Shown here piece by piece: positions 1 to 9,558 of a stretch of 64,000 nucleotides of DNA. The stretch is taken from positions 5,314,501-5,378,500 of the forward strand of contig JAVHKY010000012.1 in the NCBI GenBank assembly GCA_035079385.1, given 5' to 3'. Each line of letters begins with the position of its first letter. Within the stretch, counting starts at the first letter, position 1. Source of the stretch: Aspidiotus rigidus. Lineage: Eukaryota; Arthropoda; Insecta; Hemiptera; Diaspididae. Made by a program: the position numbers and the translations under genes. The notes beneath the pieces were generated by a model. That model was not told the DNA's origin and ran no database searches. It saw only the letters and a program-made list of their open reading frames with translations.

Positions 1-1125
1 ATTTCTGATAGGAAGCGGACTTGAAAAAATTTCACCATCAAAGAAGTTGAACTAGGAAAAATTTCAGATGACGAGCGATACATAACAAATCGCGAATTTT
101 GAAAAATTTCAACCATCAAAGGAATTGAACTTGAAAAAATCTCAAAGAATAAGTTTCAAATGACAGGATGGCGACTTTGAAAAATTTCGAAATTTGAGCG
201 ATAAAGGAACATTCGGAAAATCGCAACGATATATTGACCTAGGAAAAATTTCAAGCTATATTTGATAGGAAGCGAACTTGAAAACATTTCTACCATGAAA
301 GGAGTACAACTCGAAGAAATCTCAAATACTAAATCATAAATGACAGGAAAAATTTTGAATTCCGAGTTATATTCGATAAGAGGAAACTCTTGAAAATCTC
401 AACCTTCAAAGGAGTTGATCTACAAAAAATTTCAAATATCGAGCTACAATGATCAGAGAGGGGGGGGGGGGGCTTTGACAAATTTCCAAGTTTCTAGTTG
501 AATTTGATAAAAGGCGGACTAGAATACATTTCAATCATCAAAAGAATTGGATCTGCAAGAAATTTTTAATCTCGAACAATTTCATGATAGGCGAGTAAGA
601 AATTTAGAAAAATTTTGACTTTCGAGCAGGAGGAGGGCACGGAAGTTGGACTTGAAAAAATTTTAGATTTGAGCTATACTTGACAGCTGGTGGGAGCTCT
701 TAAAAAATTCGAATTTCTAACAGTTCTTGGTAGGAGGCAGGCTTGAAAAAATGTCAACCATCAAAGGAGTTAGATATGGAAAAATTTGGAATATCGAGTA
801 ATTTTACGATAGGTAGCTAGAGAAATTTCGATTTTTAAGCGAGCATGATAGGAGAGGAAAATAAAAAAATTTGAACCTTTATAGGAGTTGTAGATATCGA
901 GCTATACATGATACCAGTGAGACTTTGAAAAATTTCGGATTTCGAGCTATATTTGATAAGAGGCGGACTTGTAAGAATTTAAATTATCAAAGGAGTATAG
1001 AACTTGAAAAAGTTACATATTGAGTCATAAATGACAAGAGGGGAATTGCGAAAAATGTTGAATTTCGAGCTATATTATGATAAAGGAAGGACTTCCGACA
1101 AATTTCGTCTATCAAAGAAGTTGGA
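1..1125. repeat. Degenerate long satellite array, copy 1
   Basis: This is a run of diverged repeat units alternating phrases such as gaaaaatttcaaccatcaaa, ggagttgaacttgg and tcgagctatatttgatagg. The same phrases in the same loose order fill 11.9-14.77 kb, and a tighter relative fills 7.1-8.2 kb. Stop codons and indels occur in every frame, so short open frames here are chance. The array starts before the window edge. It is the left part of the segmental duplication whose second copy is at about 12.5-14.8 kb. A G homopolymer of about 12 lies near 460-472. Confidence 0.85.
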
Positions 1126-1905
1126 CTGAGAGAAGTAGACAGGAGTTGCATACGTCTATTAGCGTAGTGAACAACTGACGAGAAAAATAATTTTACACGT
1201 TTTGAAATACGTATTTCCACTCCTTCTCTCTTTCATATAAAAATTAAAGACACGAAAAGTAAAAAGAAATCGAGTATGAATACTTTAAATAGATTTACAT
1301 ACCTCTTGAAATAGTACAATTTCAATGATGCGTAGTCTAAAATACGTCCGATAGAAACGTGTTATAAACCATCAATAATTTGGATTACTTTTCTGATCGA
1401 TGAAATCAACGATGAGTTATTTACAAAAGAACGAAAATCGAACAAATGTATCAACTAGATTCGTCCTCAAAACCCATATGAAGTAAACAATATTTAAATT
1501 TCTTCGCTAAGTTTCGTGAATCGTAAGTAGAACAAAAAGTTAAATTAAATCTAAAGTTTTTTTTTCACGTTAATACCAGAGTACGATACTGTAGGGTACA
1601 GCTAAAAAGCTATGCTCAGTGGGTAACTCGAACTACATTCAACCTCGAATATAACCTAGCATTCTTGATTTTATTACCAAAAAAAATTGAAACTTAGACC
1701 CTGTATTAAAATTACGAGAGAGAAAAATAAGAATATGTACTTGCAGGCAACCATGTTGACTCTAGGTCAATGTCGATTGTTCCCACATTCCGACGAAAAA
1801 TGATTTCATAATAGGCGTCCGTCAAGGTGCGATTTTCCATTTTCTTGATCCATTGCAAACTATATAACTTACTTTTGAGAAGACAAATACTGATCGAAAC
1901 AGCGT
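1126..1905. other. Unique tail of segmental duplication, copy 1
   Basis: This non-satellite sequence matches about 14800-15717 over its whole length with small indels. Landmarks shared by both copies are the phrase aggagttgca, a stretch ending gaatactttaaatagatt, and tacgatactgtagggtacag. No gene is convincing. A short minus-strand open frame starting MENRT exists in both copies, but the differences between copies are mostly amino-acid changing, which argues against selection on a protein. Confidence 0.75.
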
Positions 1906-2447
1906 CTAGAGAGCGGGGCTGGGCACGGATCGGATCGCGGATCACGGATCACGGATCAAAAATTGGCGATCCGTGATCCGTATTCGGATCATTTTTTTCC
2001 CGCGCTTTATGATCCGCGATTGATCCGGATCATTTTTTCATTTATGGTTGATTTGATCCGAATCATTTGCATTGATCCGCGGATCGCGTTTTTTTTCTTG
2101 CTCCAGATTGAAGTGAAAAGCTCTAAAGCCTTATAATTTTTCACGTTGCAAAACAACCACATTTTCCATGGAGAAAGAGAAAAAAAATTTACCTTCTATT
2201 TGAATAATGATTCGCGGATCACAGATAAATGATCCGTGGATCACGGAACTTTGATTCCCGGATCACGGATCAAATGTTCTGATCCGCAGTTGATTGATCC
2301 GTCGGATCGTAAAGAAATGTTACTGATCCGTCATCCGTGATCCGGATCGTTTTCAATGAACGATGATTGATCCGCGATCCGATCCGTCAAAAGACCGATG
2401 CGATCCGGATCAAATTTTCGCGATCCATGCCCACCCCTGCTAGAGAG
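1906..2447. mobile_element. hAT-type MITE made of GATCCG repeats, with 8-bp TSD
   Basis: The element spans 1914-2439 (526 bp). It is flanked by an exact 8-bp direct repeat, ctagagag, at 1906-1913 and 2440-2447. Its ends form imperfect terminal inverted repeats: the right end read in reverse starts caggggtgggcatggatcg, and the left end starts cggggctgggcacggatcg (16 of 19 match). An 8-bp duplication with CAGGGG-type ends is the hAT superfamily signature. The interior is packed with GGATC, ATCCG and GATCCG motifs in both orientations, which may be subterminal transposase-binding repeats. It encodes nothing. The paralogous site near 15705-15725 lacks the insertion, which confirms both boundaries. 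Confidence 0.88.
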
Positions 2448-2750
2448 GAATTTGTAGTCCTAAGCGGGTGTTATGAAGTCAACATTTCAATAAATTTCTA
2501 CGTAATATTTCAGAAAATACTTTCATTTTTCTTCTCTCACTTCTTCGATTAGATTCCGAAGTACCAAATTTTATTGAGTACTCTGCGAAAAGACAAACGT
2601 TGCAACTTGCACATTGATCAGAGCCTACACGTTTAGTTAGCTTTCTTGTAACGTAAAATAAATTCAATATGGTGTGAATATAATTTCACCACAGGATAGA
2701 ATTTTCATTCCTTGGAGGAAATATCCTATCAAACCGTGTCGACTTGTAAT
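2448..2750. other. No recognised feature
   Basis: This is AT-rich sequence between the MITE and the retrotransposon remnant. Similarity to the paralogous copy ends about 16 bp after the MITE. I see no gene, RNA or repeat here. Confidence 0.5.
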
Positions 2751-3610
2751 GAAGTACGAGTATATGACCTCCAAAATCAAATCAACAAAGCTACAATCTG
2801 CAAATCCTCCCTCTACTCGCTATTTTTTGATCATCAAGAAGCCCTCCTGAGGGTTTGGAGACACTAAATCACACGTCAACTCCACAGTGCAACCTCGCAC
2901 ACAATCGTACACCAACAGTCCTAGTATAAAATTTAACCTCCTTCCGCCGCAAATTTCCTGTGACGGTATGTGGCAACGTCTACAGACAGTTCCACAATTT
3001 GATGGAATATTCCCCCTGACACAACGTCTGTTTGCCGAAGATAACAATATTTTTGTATAGTTCTCTGATCCTCACAGAGCCCACAGGGTACTACAAGAAC
3101 CTCTCAACTCTATCACCTCCTGGACTATACTCAATAGCATTTTAATCTCTCAAAACCTACCATGTCGTATTCAAATCACATGAAACCTTGCCATCATACA
3201 TCATTTTACACCGATAAATTTCAAAATCACAGAAAGTTAGTCTGCTAAAATACTGCGGGATCACACTTTGACCAAAAACTGAACTGGTTCTCATGTGTCC
3301 AAATTCTAAAAAGCTCAAGTATTAGAGCCCGTACCATAATAAAATACCTGTCTCATTCATCCAGATCATGTAATGGGAAACTCTTTCTAAAACTCTACAA
3401 AAGTCTCATCCTATAACATCTAGACTACAGCGCATCCATTCACAATTAACCTTCTGAATCAATACTCAAATTTCCAAACCCTATTCGAATTGATTCAAAC
3501 TCACTCCTTGAGACCAGTGCTGGGAGCTTTCCGTACAAACTCCAGACTGATTCTATACGCAGAAGCCGCCGAACTACCGCTACTATACCGCAGGAAAATT
3601 GCTATAAGGA
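2750..3610 (+). pseudogene. Decayed RNase H-bearing non-LTR retrotransposon fragment
   Basis: The nucleotide sequence runs parallel to the better copy at 59240-60070. The phrases aatcctccctctactcgct, gtttggagacacctaa-like, cagagcccacaggg, actttgaccaaaaactgaac and gtgctgggagctttccgtac all have counterparts there in the same order. It therefore covers the middle and C-terminal part of the reverse transcriptase and the region before RNase H. No long frame survives; stops and indels are frequent. It is one of at least seven pieces of this family in the window. Confidence 0.8.
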
Positions 3611-4070
3611 CGACTTCAGCCAAGTGAAAATGAATATTGATATGCTTTGTAATCTTTATTATTAATTGTACTAAACCTCAGTACGTATACGATGAAATAT
3701 TCATCATGTTGTACAATACGGAACAGTAAATATCTCCTGAAGGCTCTCTCTGAACTTGAACTAGCCGAGAAAAATTTCTACAATTCAACCTAGACAAATT
3801 CTTCTAACTTAGATTGATGACGTCGCCCCAAATCCTGTTCTCAAGTTCCTCTTCAAATGTAGTATAGCTTGGTGGTTGAGAAAAAATTAGATGATATAAA
3901 GTCACAATGAAGAATTTAATTTTTAAAAAATGTTAATTCACAATTAATTTAATGTGACCCTGAAAAATATTGTTTTTTGTTTTTTTCTATTGGGAAAAGA
4001 GCCTAGTACGTTCTGAAAAGAGTTGATAGCTCGAGAGTCAAAATTTTTCCAAGTTTTTTTCCGCACGGCG
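3611..4070. other. No recognised gene; possible retrotransposon-adjacent sequence
   Basis: AT-rich sequence without convincing coding or RNA signals. The first part may be the diverged continuation of the retrotransposon remnant, but I cannot align it to the better copies. Confidence 0.4.
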
Positions 4071-5030
4071 CACGGCAAAGGCTTTAGCCTGGTAAGGGGG
4101 GGATGGCCTTGGTCGGAAAATGTTTCAAATGTCCGTCAAAATGTTGTCCCCGATGAGAAAACTCAAAATCCCAAAAATTGGACCCATCCGCTCACCCACA
4201 TGGGCTGCAGAGTCATTTTTAGGCCTAAAATCCAAATGGCTGTATCTCAGGCAATAATGATCGCACAGCGATGAAACTTGGGAAATTGTAGTATATGTGA
4301 ACGTTCATCCATGATATTTAAAAAAAAAAAAATCATTCATATTTTCCCTAGTTTCTAAAATGAAAATGAATGTGGATTTTGTGGACTTGGTACTATTTCT
4401 AGACCGTTCCAGCGATTGGAGAATTTATTGATTATTTTTTTCCAACTCGGTGGACATGTTTACTTAAGAATTGACCTAATTGATAAACAGAATATGAAAA
4501 ATCACGGTTTTCCATGTCGGAAAAGTGGATTACCTTTAGTTTTTACTGTTTCCAGGGCATCCCAGAAACTGGAGAATTTTTTTTTAGCAATAACAAAACT
4601 TCGAACTCGAATAAAACAAAATCGGGAGGGGGGAGGCACCTGGGGAAAATCATTCATTTGAAGCGCCATACCCTCTACTACAACATACATAAGTACCATA
4701 GTCCTCGGTGAGGTGGAACATTCCCAAAAAAATCAATATTTAATGAATTTCTGTGATTTTTCCACGAATAGCGGGGTGAACTATGACTGCTACCGCAATA
4801 GACCGCGAGAAATCAATAGTCAATGATCGAGCTGAAAAATACGCACTCCTCGGTGGGATGAAATGGGAATGTTGATGGACCAAAAATATATTTTTAGTAT
4901 TTCGTTTATCGATTTGGAATTCTTATGTGAACACGTCCACCGAATAGGTGGGGTACGTTAGATTGAGAAAAATGGTTGGAAAATTCTCCAGTTGCTGGAA
5001 CAGTCTGAAAATAATAGAAAAGTGAGAAAA
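4071..5030. repeat. Dispersed repeats, including 152-bp unit in both orientations
   Basis: 4071-4330 resembles the arms at 47.77-48.06 and 48.73-49.03 kb. From about 4390 the sequence is the reverse complement of the 152-bp repeat at 8.5-9.3 kb: ctcggtggacatgtttac near 4448 mirrors gtaaacatgtccgccgag. From about 4900 a unit follows in forward orientation (gtgaacacgtccaccga near 4928). Open frames on both strands here are fragments without recognisable domains. Confidence 0.65.
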
Positions 5031-5032
5031 CC

Positions 5033-5160
5033 GACGGCTTCCTTAACGAAGTTAAACGAGGAACGCAGGGAACCTGTTTTATGAGTCCAATGGGGATAAA
5101 GCTAGTATAAAGAAGGCCTAGACCTACTATAAGCTTAGTATAATATAGTTTGAGAGTCCC
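5033..5160 (-). repeat. Inverted copy of the 6885-7050 boundary repeat
   Basis: The sequence cggcttccttaacgaagtta, followed by the gggaacctgttttatg box and a tail rich in agcctagacctactataagc, is the reverse complement of 6885-7050. Other copies are at about 7430-7510, 8216-8365 and 22220-22375. Together with 6885-7050 it brackets the Helitron-like remnant as an inverted pair about 1.7 kb apart. Confidence 0.75.
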
Positions 5161-5540
5161 ATCATATGTAGCTTGAGAGTCGAAATTTTTCGAAGTCCCG
5201 CTCCTATCATATATAGCTCGAGAGTCGAAATTTTAACAGGAACCTATTTTATGGGGGTCTTTTTGAGAAATTTGGCGTCCGCCGTGCGCCATCCAGCAAA
5301 AAACTTGGAAGAATTGCGACTCTCCAGCTATATATGATAGGAGGAGGACTTAGACAAATTTCGACACTCGATTTTGCTAAGTCCCCCTACTATTATATTT
5401 AGCTTGAGAGTCGAAATTCTAACAGGGAACCTGTTTTATGGGGGGCTTTTTGAGAAATTTGCCGTACGCCGTCCGCCGTGCGCCGTCCAGCAAAGAACTT
5501 GGAAAAATTTCGACTCTCGAGCTATCTATCTATTATATAA
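5161..5540. repeat. 45-bp CTCGAG satellite and two boundary boxes
   Basis: Units of the form ctcgagagtcgaaatttt alternate with two copies of a box beginning aacagg-gaa-cctgtttatg (near 5237 and 5421). The second part of the box is unusually GC-rich (ccgccgtgcgccgtccagc). The same box recurs near 7057, 7537, 7731, 8460 (reversed) and 21925. Confidence 0.7.
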
Positions 5541-6054
5541 AGAGAATCCATTTAACTTTATTCCTCTTTCACCTACAAACTCGGAATTTGTTTCCATTGC
5601 ATTAGCTTGCCTAGGAGAAGGTATATGCGTAATAAATTTGAAGTTACGAAATCAGGCGAATATGGCGTGTAGTATATATCTTTGTGCTTTGCGGAGGGGG
5701 GTCATGAATATTTCAAGAGATGAAAAATCTGTATCATTCATTAATTTATTGGTTGAAAATGCTAAGCAAGCATTTTTGTTGACGTTCATCGAAAATTAAT
5801 ATGTGCTAGGCAATCATTTTTGGAAAATGGTTCTTTTTAACCGGAGAAGTTTTGAATACCCATACTATGAGTAATCGAATAGTGTAGGGTTACGATAAAG
5901 ATTTTACTTAGCAATTATCTGAAGAATTGGTGGTTGTCTTTCATTATTTCAAATTTAATGTGAGGACTAAGAAAAGAAAAACAATTCACGTCAATTTCGA
6001 AAATTCAATATCGAAGTCACGGATGTCTCACTTTATTGGAATCTAATAATTGGA
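5541..6054 (+). other. Open region upstream of Helitron-like remnant
   Basis: A plus-strand frame is open to a TAA at 5797-5799 and reads through a satellite upstream, so its annotated start is not meaningful. The part after 5540 (ending NAKQAFLLTFIEN) differs in composition from the satellite and may belong to the mobile element that carries the Helitron-like frame at 6055-6551. I do not recognise a domain. The rest of the interval is AT-rich with no feature. Confidence 0.3.
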
Positions 6055-6551
6055 ATGCCAAAACGCGAGAAAGCAAATCTAGGGCGGTTGACGAACAGAG
6101 GGAAGAGGGCTCGTGTCAATTCCGAAATTTTGACATCAGAAAATAATGTGGAAAATGATTGTCAGAACGATAATAGTCCATTCATTAGGTACATTATTGA
6201 GAAAGAATATACCAAAGTTCAATTGGGAATCTGGCAATTACGTGCACATTTTGTGATGGAAAATTATTTGAAACTGAAAATCTAAATTTCTGTTGCGGGA
6301 GTGGTAAGATTAAGTTACCTGATTTACCCTCAATGTCGGATCTTCTTCAAAAACTTTTAGACGGAAGGGATAATAGATCTTCTCATTTTCTTAATAATTT
6401 GCGTAAATACCCATACAACAATGCGCTTTCAATGATTTCTTTAGGGTGTAATGAAGTTCCAAACATATTTACAACTTTCAAAATTTTTGGACAATTGTAT
6501 CATTATATAGGAAGTTATCTACCCCTCCTCCAAACAATCCACAAAAAATGA
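6055..6551 (+). pseudogene. Helitron-like protein N-terminal remnant, frameshifted
   Basis: Two plus-strand frames join into one recognisable N-terminal part of a Helitron helicase-type protein. The first (from 6055) begins MPKREKANLGRL, basic as in arthropod Helitron proteins. After a frameshift near 6236 the second frame contains TCTFCDGKLFETE, then NFCCGSGKIKLPDLP, then LLDGRDNRSSHFLNNLR and FKIFGQLYHYIGSYLP. The paired cysteines (CxxC, later CC), the GK-KLP stretch and the FRIHGQVYH-like stretch are the usual order in the Helitron-like N-terminal domain. The frame ends at 6549-6551; the Rep and helicase parts are absent here. Identification is by motif reading only. Confidence 0.7.
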
Positions 6552-6568
6552 CAAATTTTACAGCATAG

Positions 6569-6742
6569 ATCCAGAAAGAAGAATGCGCAAAGGATCTTCA
6601 AAAAATATGGCATCCAACTATCAGAGAAGATATTAAGAGCGAGATTGAAAGTGTAAAACAAAATATCAATGATAAAAAAAACGAAATTGAAAAATTGGAA
6701 ATTAAAAGAATTAGATTAGAAATTGAACTAAAAGAATACTAA
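6569..6742 (+). pseudogene. Possible C-terminal coiled-coil fragment with polyA signal
   Basis: A 57-codon frame ends in TAA at 6740-6742. It is rich in charged residues (NDKKNEIEKLEIKRIRLEIE) and reads as a short coiled coil. An AATAAA follows at once within gataaataaatatc. It lacks a start and has an in-frame stop just upstream, so it could be a last exon or the decayed tail of the mobile element that carries the Helitron-like frame. Its function is unknown. Confidence 0.3.
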
Positions 6743-6779
6743 TGATAAATAAATATCAAGAATTTTGAAAATAATTTGA

Positions 6780-7050
6780 AATTTTATAATATTTAGCGGG
6801 CTTACGGCTTGTATTTGATAGGAGGGGGACTTGGAAAAATTTCGACTATCGAGCTATCATATATAGCTGGAGATTCGAGAAAAATTTAGACTCTCAAACT
6901 ATATTATACTAGGCTTATAGTAGGTCTAGATCTTCTTTATACTAGCTTTATCTAGGTCTAGGCTTCCTTGAATTTTCAATACTAAATCCCATTTGACTCA
7001 TAAAACAGGTTCCCTGCGTTCCTCGTTTAACTTCGTTAAGGAAGCCGTCG
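6780..7050 (+). repeat. Boundary repeat: CTCGAG satellite, ctaggc tract, hairpin box
   Basis: A satellite unit is followed by a tract of taggtctagg-type repeats, then cataaaacaggttccctgc and a box ending aacttcgttaaggaagccg, which can fold into a short stem (ttaac/gttaa). This composite recurs at 7430-7510, 8216-8365 and 22220-22375 and is inverted at 5033-5160. Confidence 0.75.
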
Positions 7051-8480
7051 TTTTTAACAGGGAACCTGTTTTATGGGGGGCTATTTGAGAAATCTGCCGT
7101 GCGCCGTCCAGCGAAAAACTTAGAAAAATTGCGACCCTCGAGCCATATATAATAGGAGAGGGACTTAGAAAAATTTCGACTCTCGAACTATATATGATAG
7201 GAGGGGGACTTGGAAAAAATTTCGACTCTCGAACTATATAATATGATAGGAGGGGGACTTAGAAAAAATGTCGACTCTCGAGCTATATATGATAGGAGGG
7301 GGACTTGGAAAAATTTCGACTCTCGAGCTATATATGATAGGAGGGGGACTTAGAAAAATTTCGACTCTCGAGCTATATATGATAGAAGGGGGACTTGGAA
7401 AAATTTCGACTGTCGAGCTATATATGATCTAGGCTTCCTTGAATTTTCAATACCAAATCTCATTCGAATCATAAAACAGGTTCCCTGCGTTCCTCGTTTA
7501 ACTTCGTTAAGGAAGCCGTAATTTTTAACAGGGAACCTGTTTTATGGGGGGCTATTTGAGAAATCTGCCGTGCGCCGTGCGCCGTCCAGCGAAAAACTTA
7601 GAAAAATTTCGACCTTCGAGCCATATATGATAGGAGAGGCACTTAGAAAAATTTCGACTCTCGAGCTATAGATGATAGAAGGGGGGACTTAGAAAAAATT
7701 CGACTCTCGCGCCATATGCGTTCTATGTTAACAGGGAACCTATTTTATGGGGGGCTATTTGAGAAATCTGGCGTCCGCCGTGCGCCGTCCAGCGAAAAAC
7801 TTGGAAAAATGTCGACCCTCGAGCCATTATATGATAGATGGGGGACTTGGAAAAATTTCGACTCTCGAGCTATATATGATAGGAGGGGGACTTGGAAAAA
7901 TTTCGACCCTCGAGCCATATATGATAGGAGGGGGACTTGGAAAAATTTCGACTCTCGAGCCATATATGATGGGAGAGGGACTAAGAAAAATTTCGACTCT
8001 CGAGCTATGTATGATAGGAGAGGAACTTGGAGAAATTTTCACTCCCAAGCTATATATGATAGGAGGGGGACTTAAAAAAATTTCGACTCTCGAGCCATAT
8101 ATGATAGGAAGGGGACTTAGAAATAAAATTTCGACTCTCGAGCTATATATGATAGCAGGGGGACTTGGAAAAATTTCGTCTCTCGAGCGAGAAAAATTTA
8201 GATTCTCAAACTATATTATGATAGGCTTATAGTAGGTCTAGGCCTTCTTTATACTATCTTTATCTAGGTCTAGGCTTCCTTGAATTTTCAATAACAAATC
8301 CCATTTGACTCATAAAACAGGTTCCCTGCGTTCCTCGTTTAACTTCGTTAAGGAAGCCGTTGTTTTTTTCTAAGTCCCTCTCCTATCATCCATGGCTCGA
8401 GAGTCGACATTTTTCTAAGTTGTTTGCTGGATGGCGCACGGCGGACGGCAAATTTCTCAAAGAGCCCCCCATAAAACAGG
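7050..8480. repeat. 45-bp CTCGAG satellite arrays with GC-rich boundary boxes
   Basis: Tandem units read ggaggggacttggaaaaat then ttcgactctcgagctatat, with a period of 45 bp. There are about seven units at 7140-7430 and about nine at 7830-8190. Boundary boxes (aacagg-gaa-cctgtt followed by ccgccgtgcgccgtccagc) occur near 7057, 7537 and 7731, and reversed near 8440-8490. Because 45 is a multiple of three, the array is open in several frames on both strands and gives false proteins with a 15-residue period. Confidence 0.9.
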
Positions 8481-9300
8481 TTCCCTGTTTCATATTTCAT
8501 TTATCAATTAACTCAATTCTTAAGTAAACATGTCCGCCGAGTGTGAAAAAATTAGATGCTATTGCACGACTGCAATTGTCCCGAGTCCCCTAGAGCCTGA
8601 AGTTTTCCAAGTCCTAAAATCGTGACGTGACAACTTGAACGCGCTGCAATCTCAAGGAAGACGTCGTCTTTCTAAGTCCCTTTCTATCATGTATAGCTCG
8701 GAGGTAAAAATTTTTTCAAGTCCCCCTCTCCTCTCGGTGACGCCATCAACCTCGTGACACCATCAACCTCGTGACGTCATCAATATCGTGACATCATCAA
8801 CCTCGCTCGCGCTCGCGGAAAAAAAATTTCTGGAAGTACCCCCAACAAAAGGGATAGCGGGTTCCCCGCTAAAAATAGTCAAAAGGAGGACCGTGAGTTT
8901 TGGTATTTCATTCATCAAATACGTAGGTCAGTTCTTACGTAAACACGTCCGCCGAGTTTGAAAAAAATGGTCAAAAAATCCTCCAGTCGCTGGAATGTTC
9001 TGGAAATGACAGAAAATCGAGAAAATCTACTTTTTCACCCTGGAGGACCGGGATTTTTGGTATTATGTTCATCAATTACGTCAAATCTTATGTAAATATA
9101 TCCACCGAGATGGGAACAAATAATCACAAAATTCTCCAGTTTCTGGGATGCCCTGGAAATAGTAAAAACTCTAGGTAATCCACTTTTCCAACATGGAAAA
9201 CCATGATTTTTCATATTCTGTTTGTCAATTAGGTCAATTCTTAATTAAACATGTCCGCCGAGTTGGAAAAAATAGTCAATAAATTCTCCAGTCGCTGAAA
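8481..9300 (+). repeat. 152-bp repeat, with 18-bp TGACGTCATCAA repeats inside
   Basis: The phrase gtaaacatgtccgccgag recurs near 8525, 8940, 9091 and 9243. The last two intervals are about 152 bp. Each unit also contains aattctccagtcgctgga and a line like catgatttttcatattctg. At about 8735-8806 four units of an 18-bp repeat, ctcgtgacgtcatcaac with variants, precede the shared box aagggatagcgggttccccg, which also occurs near 22610 and, reversed, near 48190. Confidence 0.75.
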
Positions 9301-9369
9301 CGAATAATTATTGTTCTTCCTTACATGTTACTATAATTCAATTGAATTGAAATCTGAAAACGACAAATA

Positions 9370-9375
9370 TTTATT
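9370..9375 (-). terminator. Polyadenylation signal of secreted-peptide gene
   Basis: AATAAA read on the minus strand, inside ctgaataaatatttg, about 185 bp past the stop codon of the minus-strand gene. It is the only exact AATAAA on that strand in the 3' region. Confidence 0.5.
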
Positions 9376-9558
9376 CAGTGAATATTGTTATGCCATCTAT
9401 TGTAATTATTATAATTCATAATTTTGGTGCGCAGGCGTGCCTGGAAACTCTCCAAATAAATGATAATCGAAGAACAAAACTTATGAAATAATGACAAGGG
9501 GAACATGGATATTTGATGGTCTCCGGTATTCTGTCCTTGTTTAGATCCATTATTATTA

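Noticed and set aside
1712..1945. Minus-strand frame beginning MENRT in both copies of the segmental duplication
   Set aside because: Between copies about nine amino-acid changes against two silent ones by eye, so no sign of protein selection; one copy runs into the MITE.
1925..2435. Regular GGATC repeats and other tandem arrays as a possible CRISPR array
   Set aside because: No constant repeat with variable spacers of uniform length; eukaryotic context; explained by a hAT-type MITE and satellites.
7716..8232. Overlapping open frames of 72-161 codons on both strands with repeated peptides
   Set aside because: They are the 45-bp satellite read in several frames; no start context, domain or single preferred frame.
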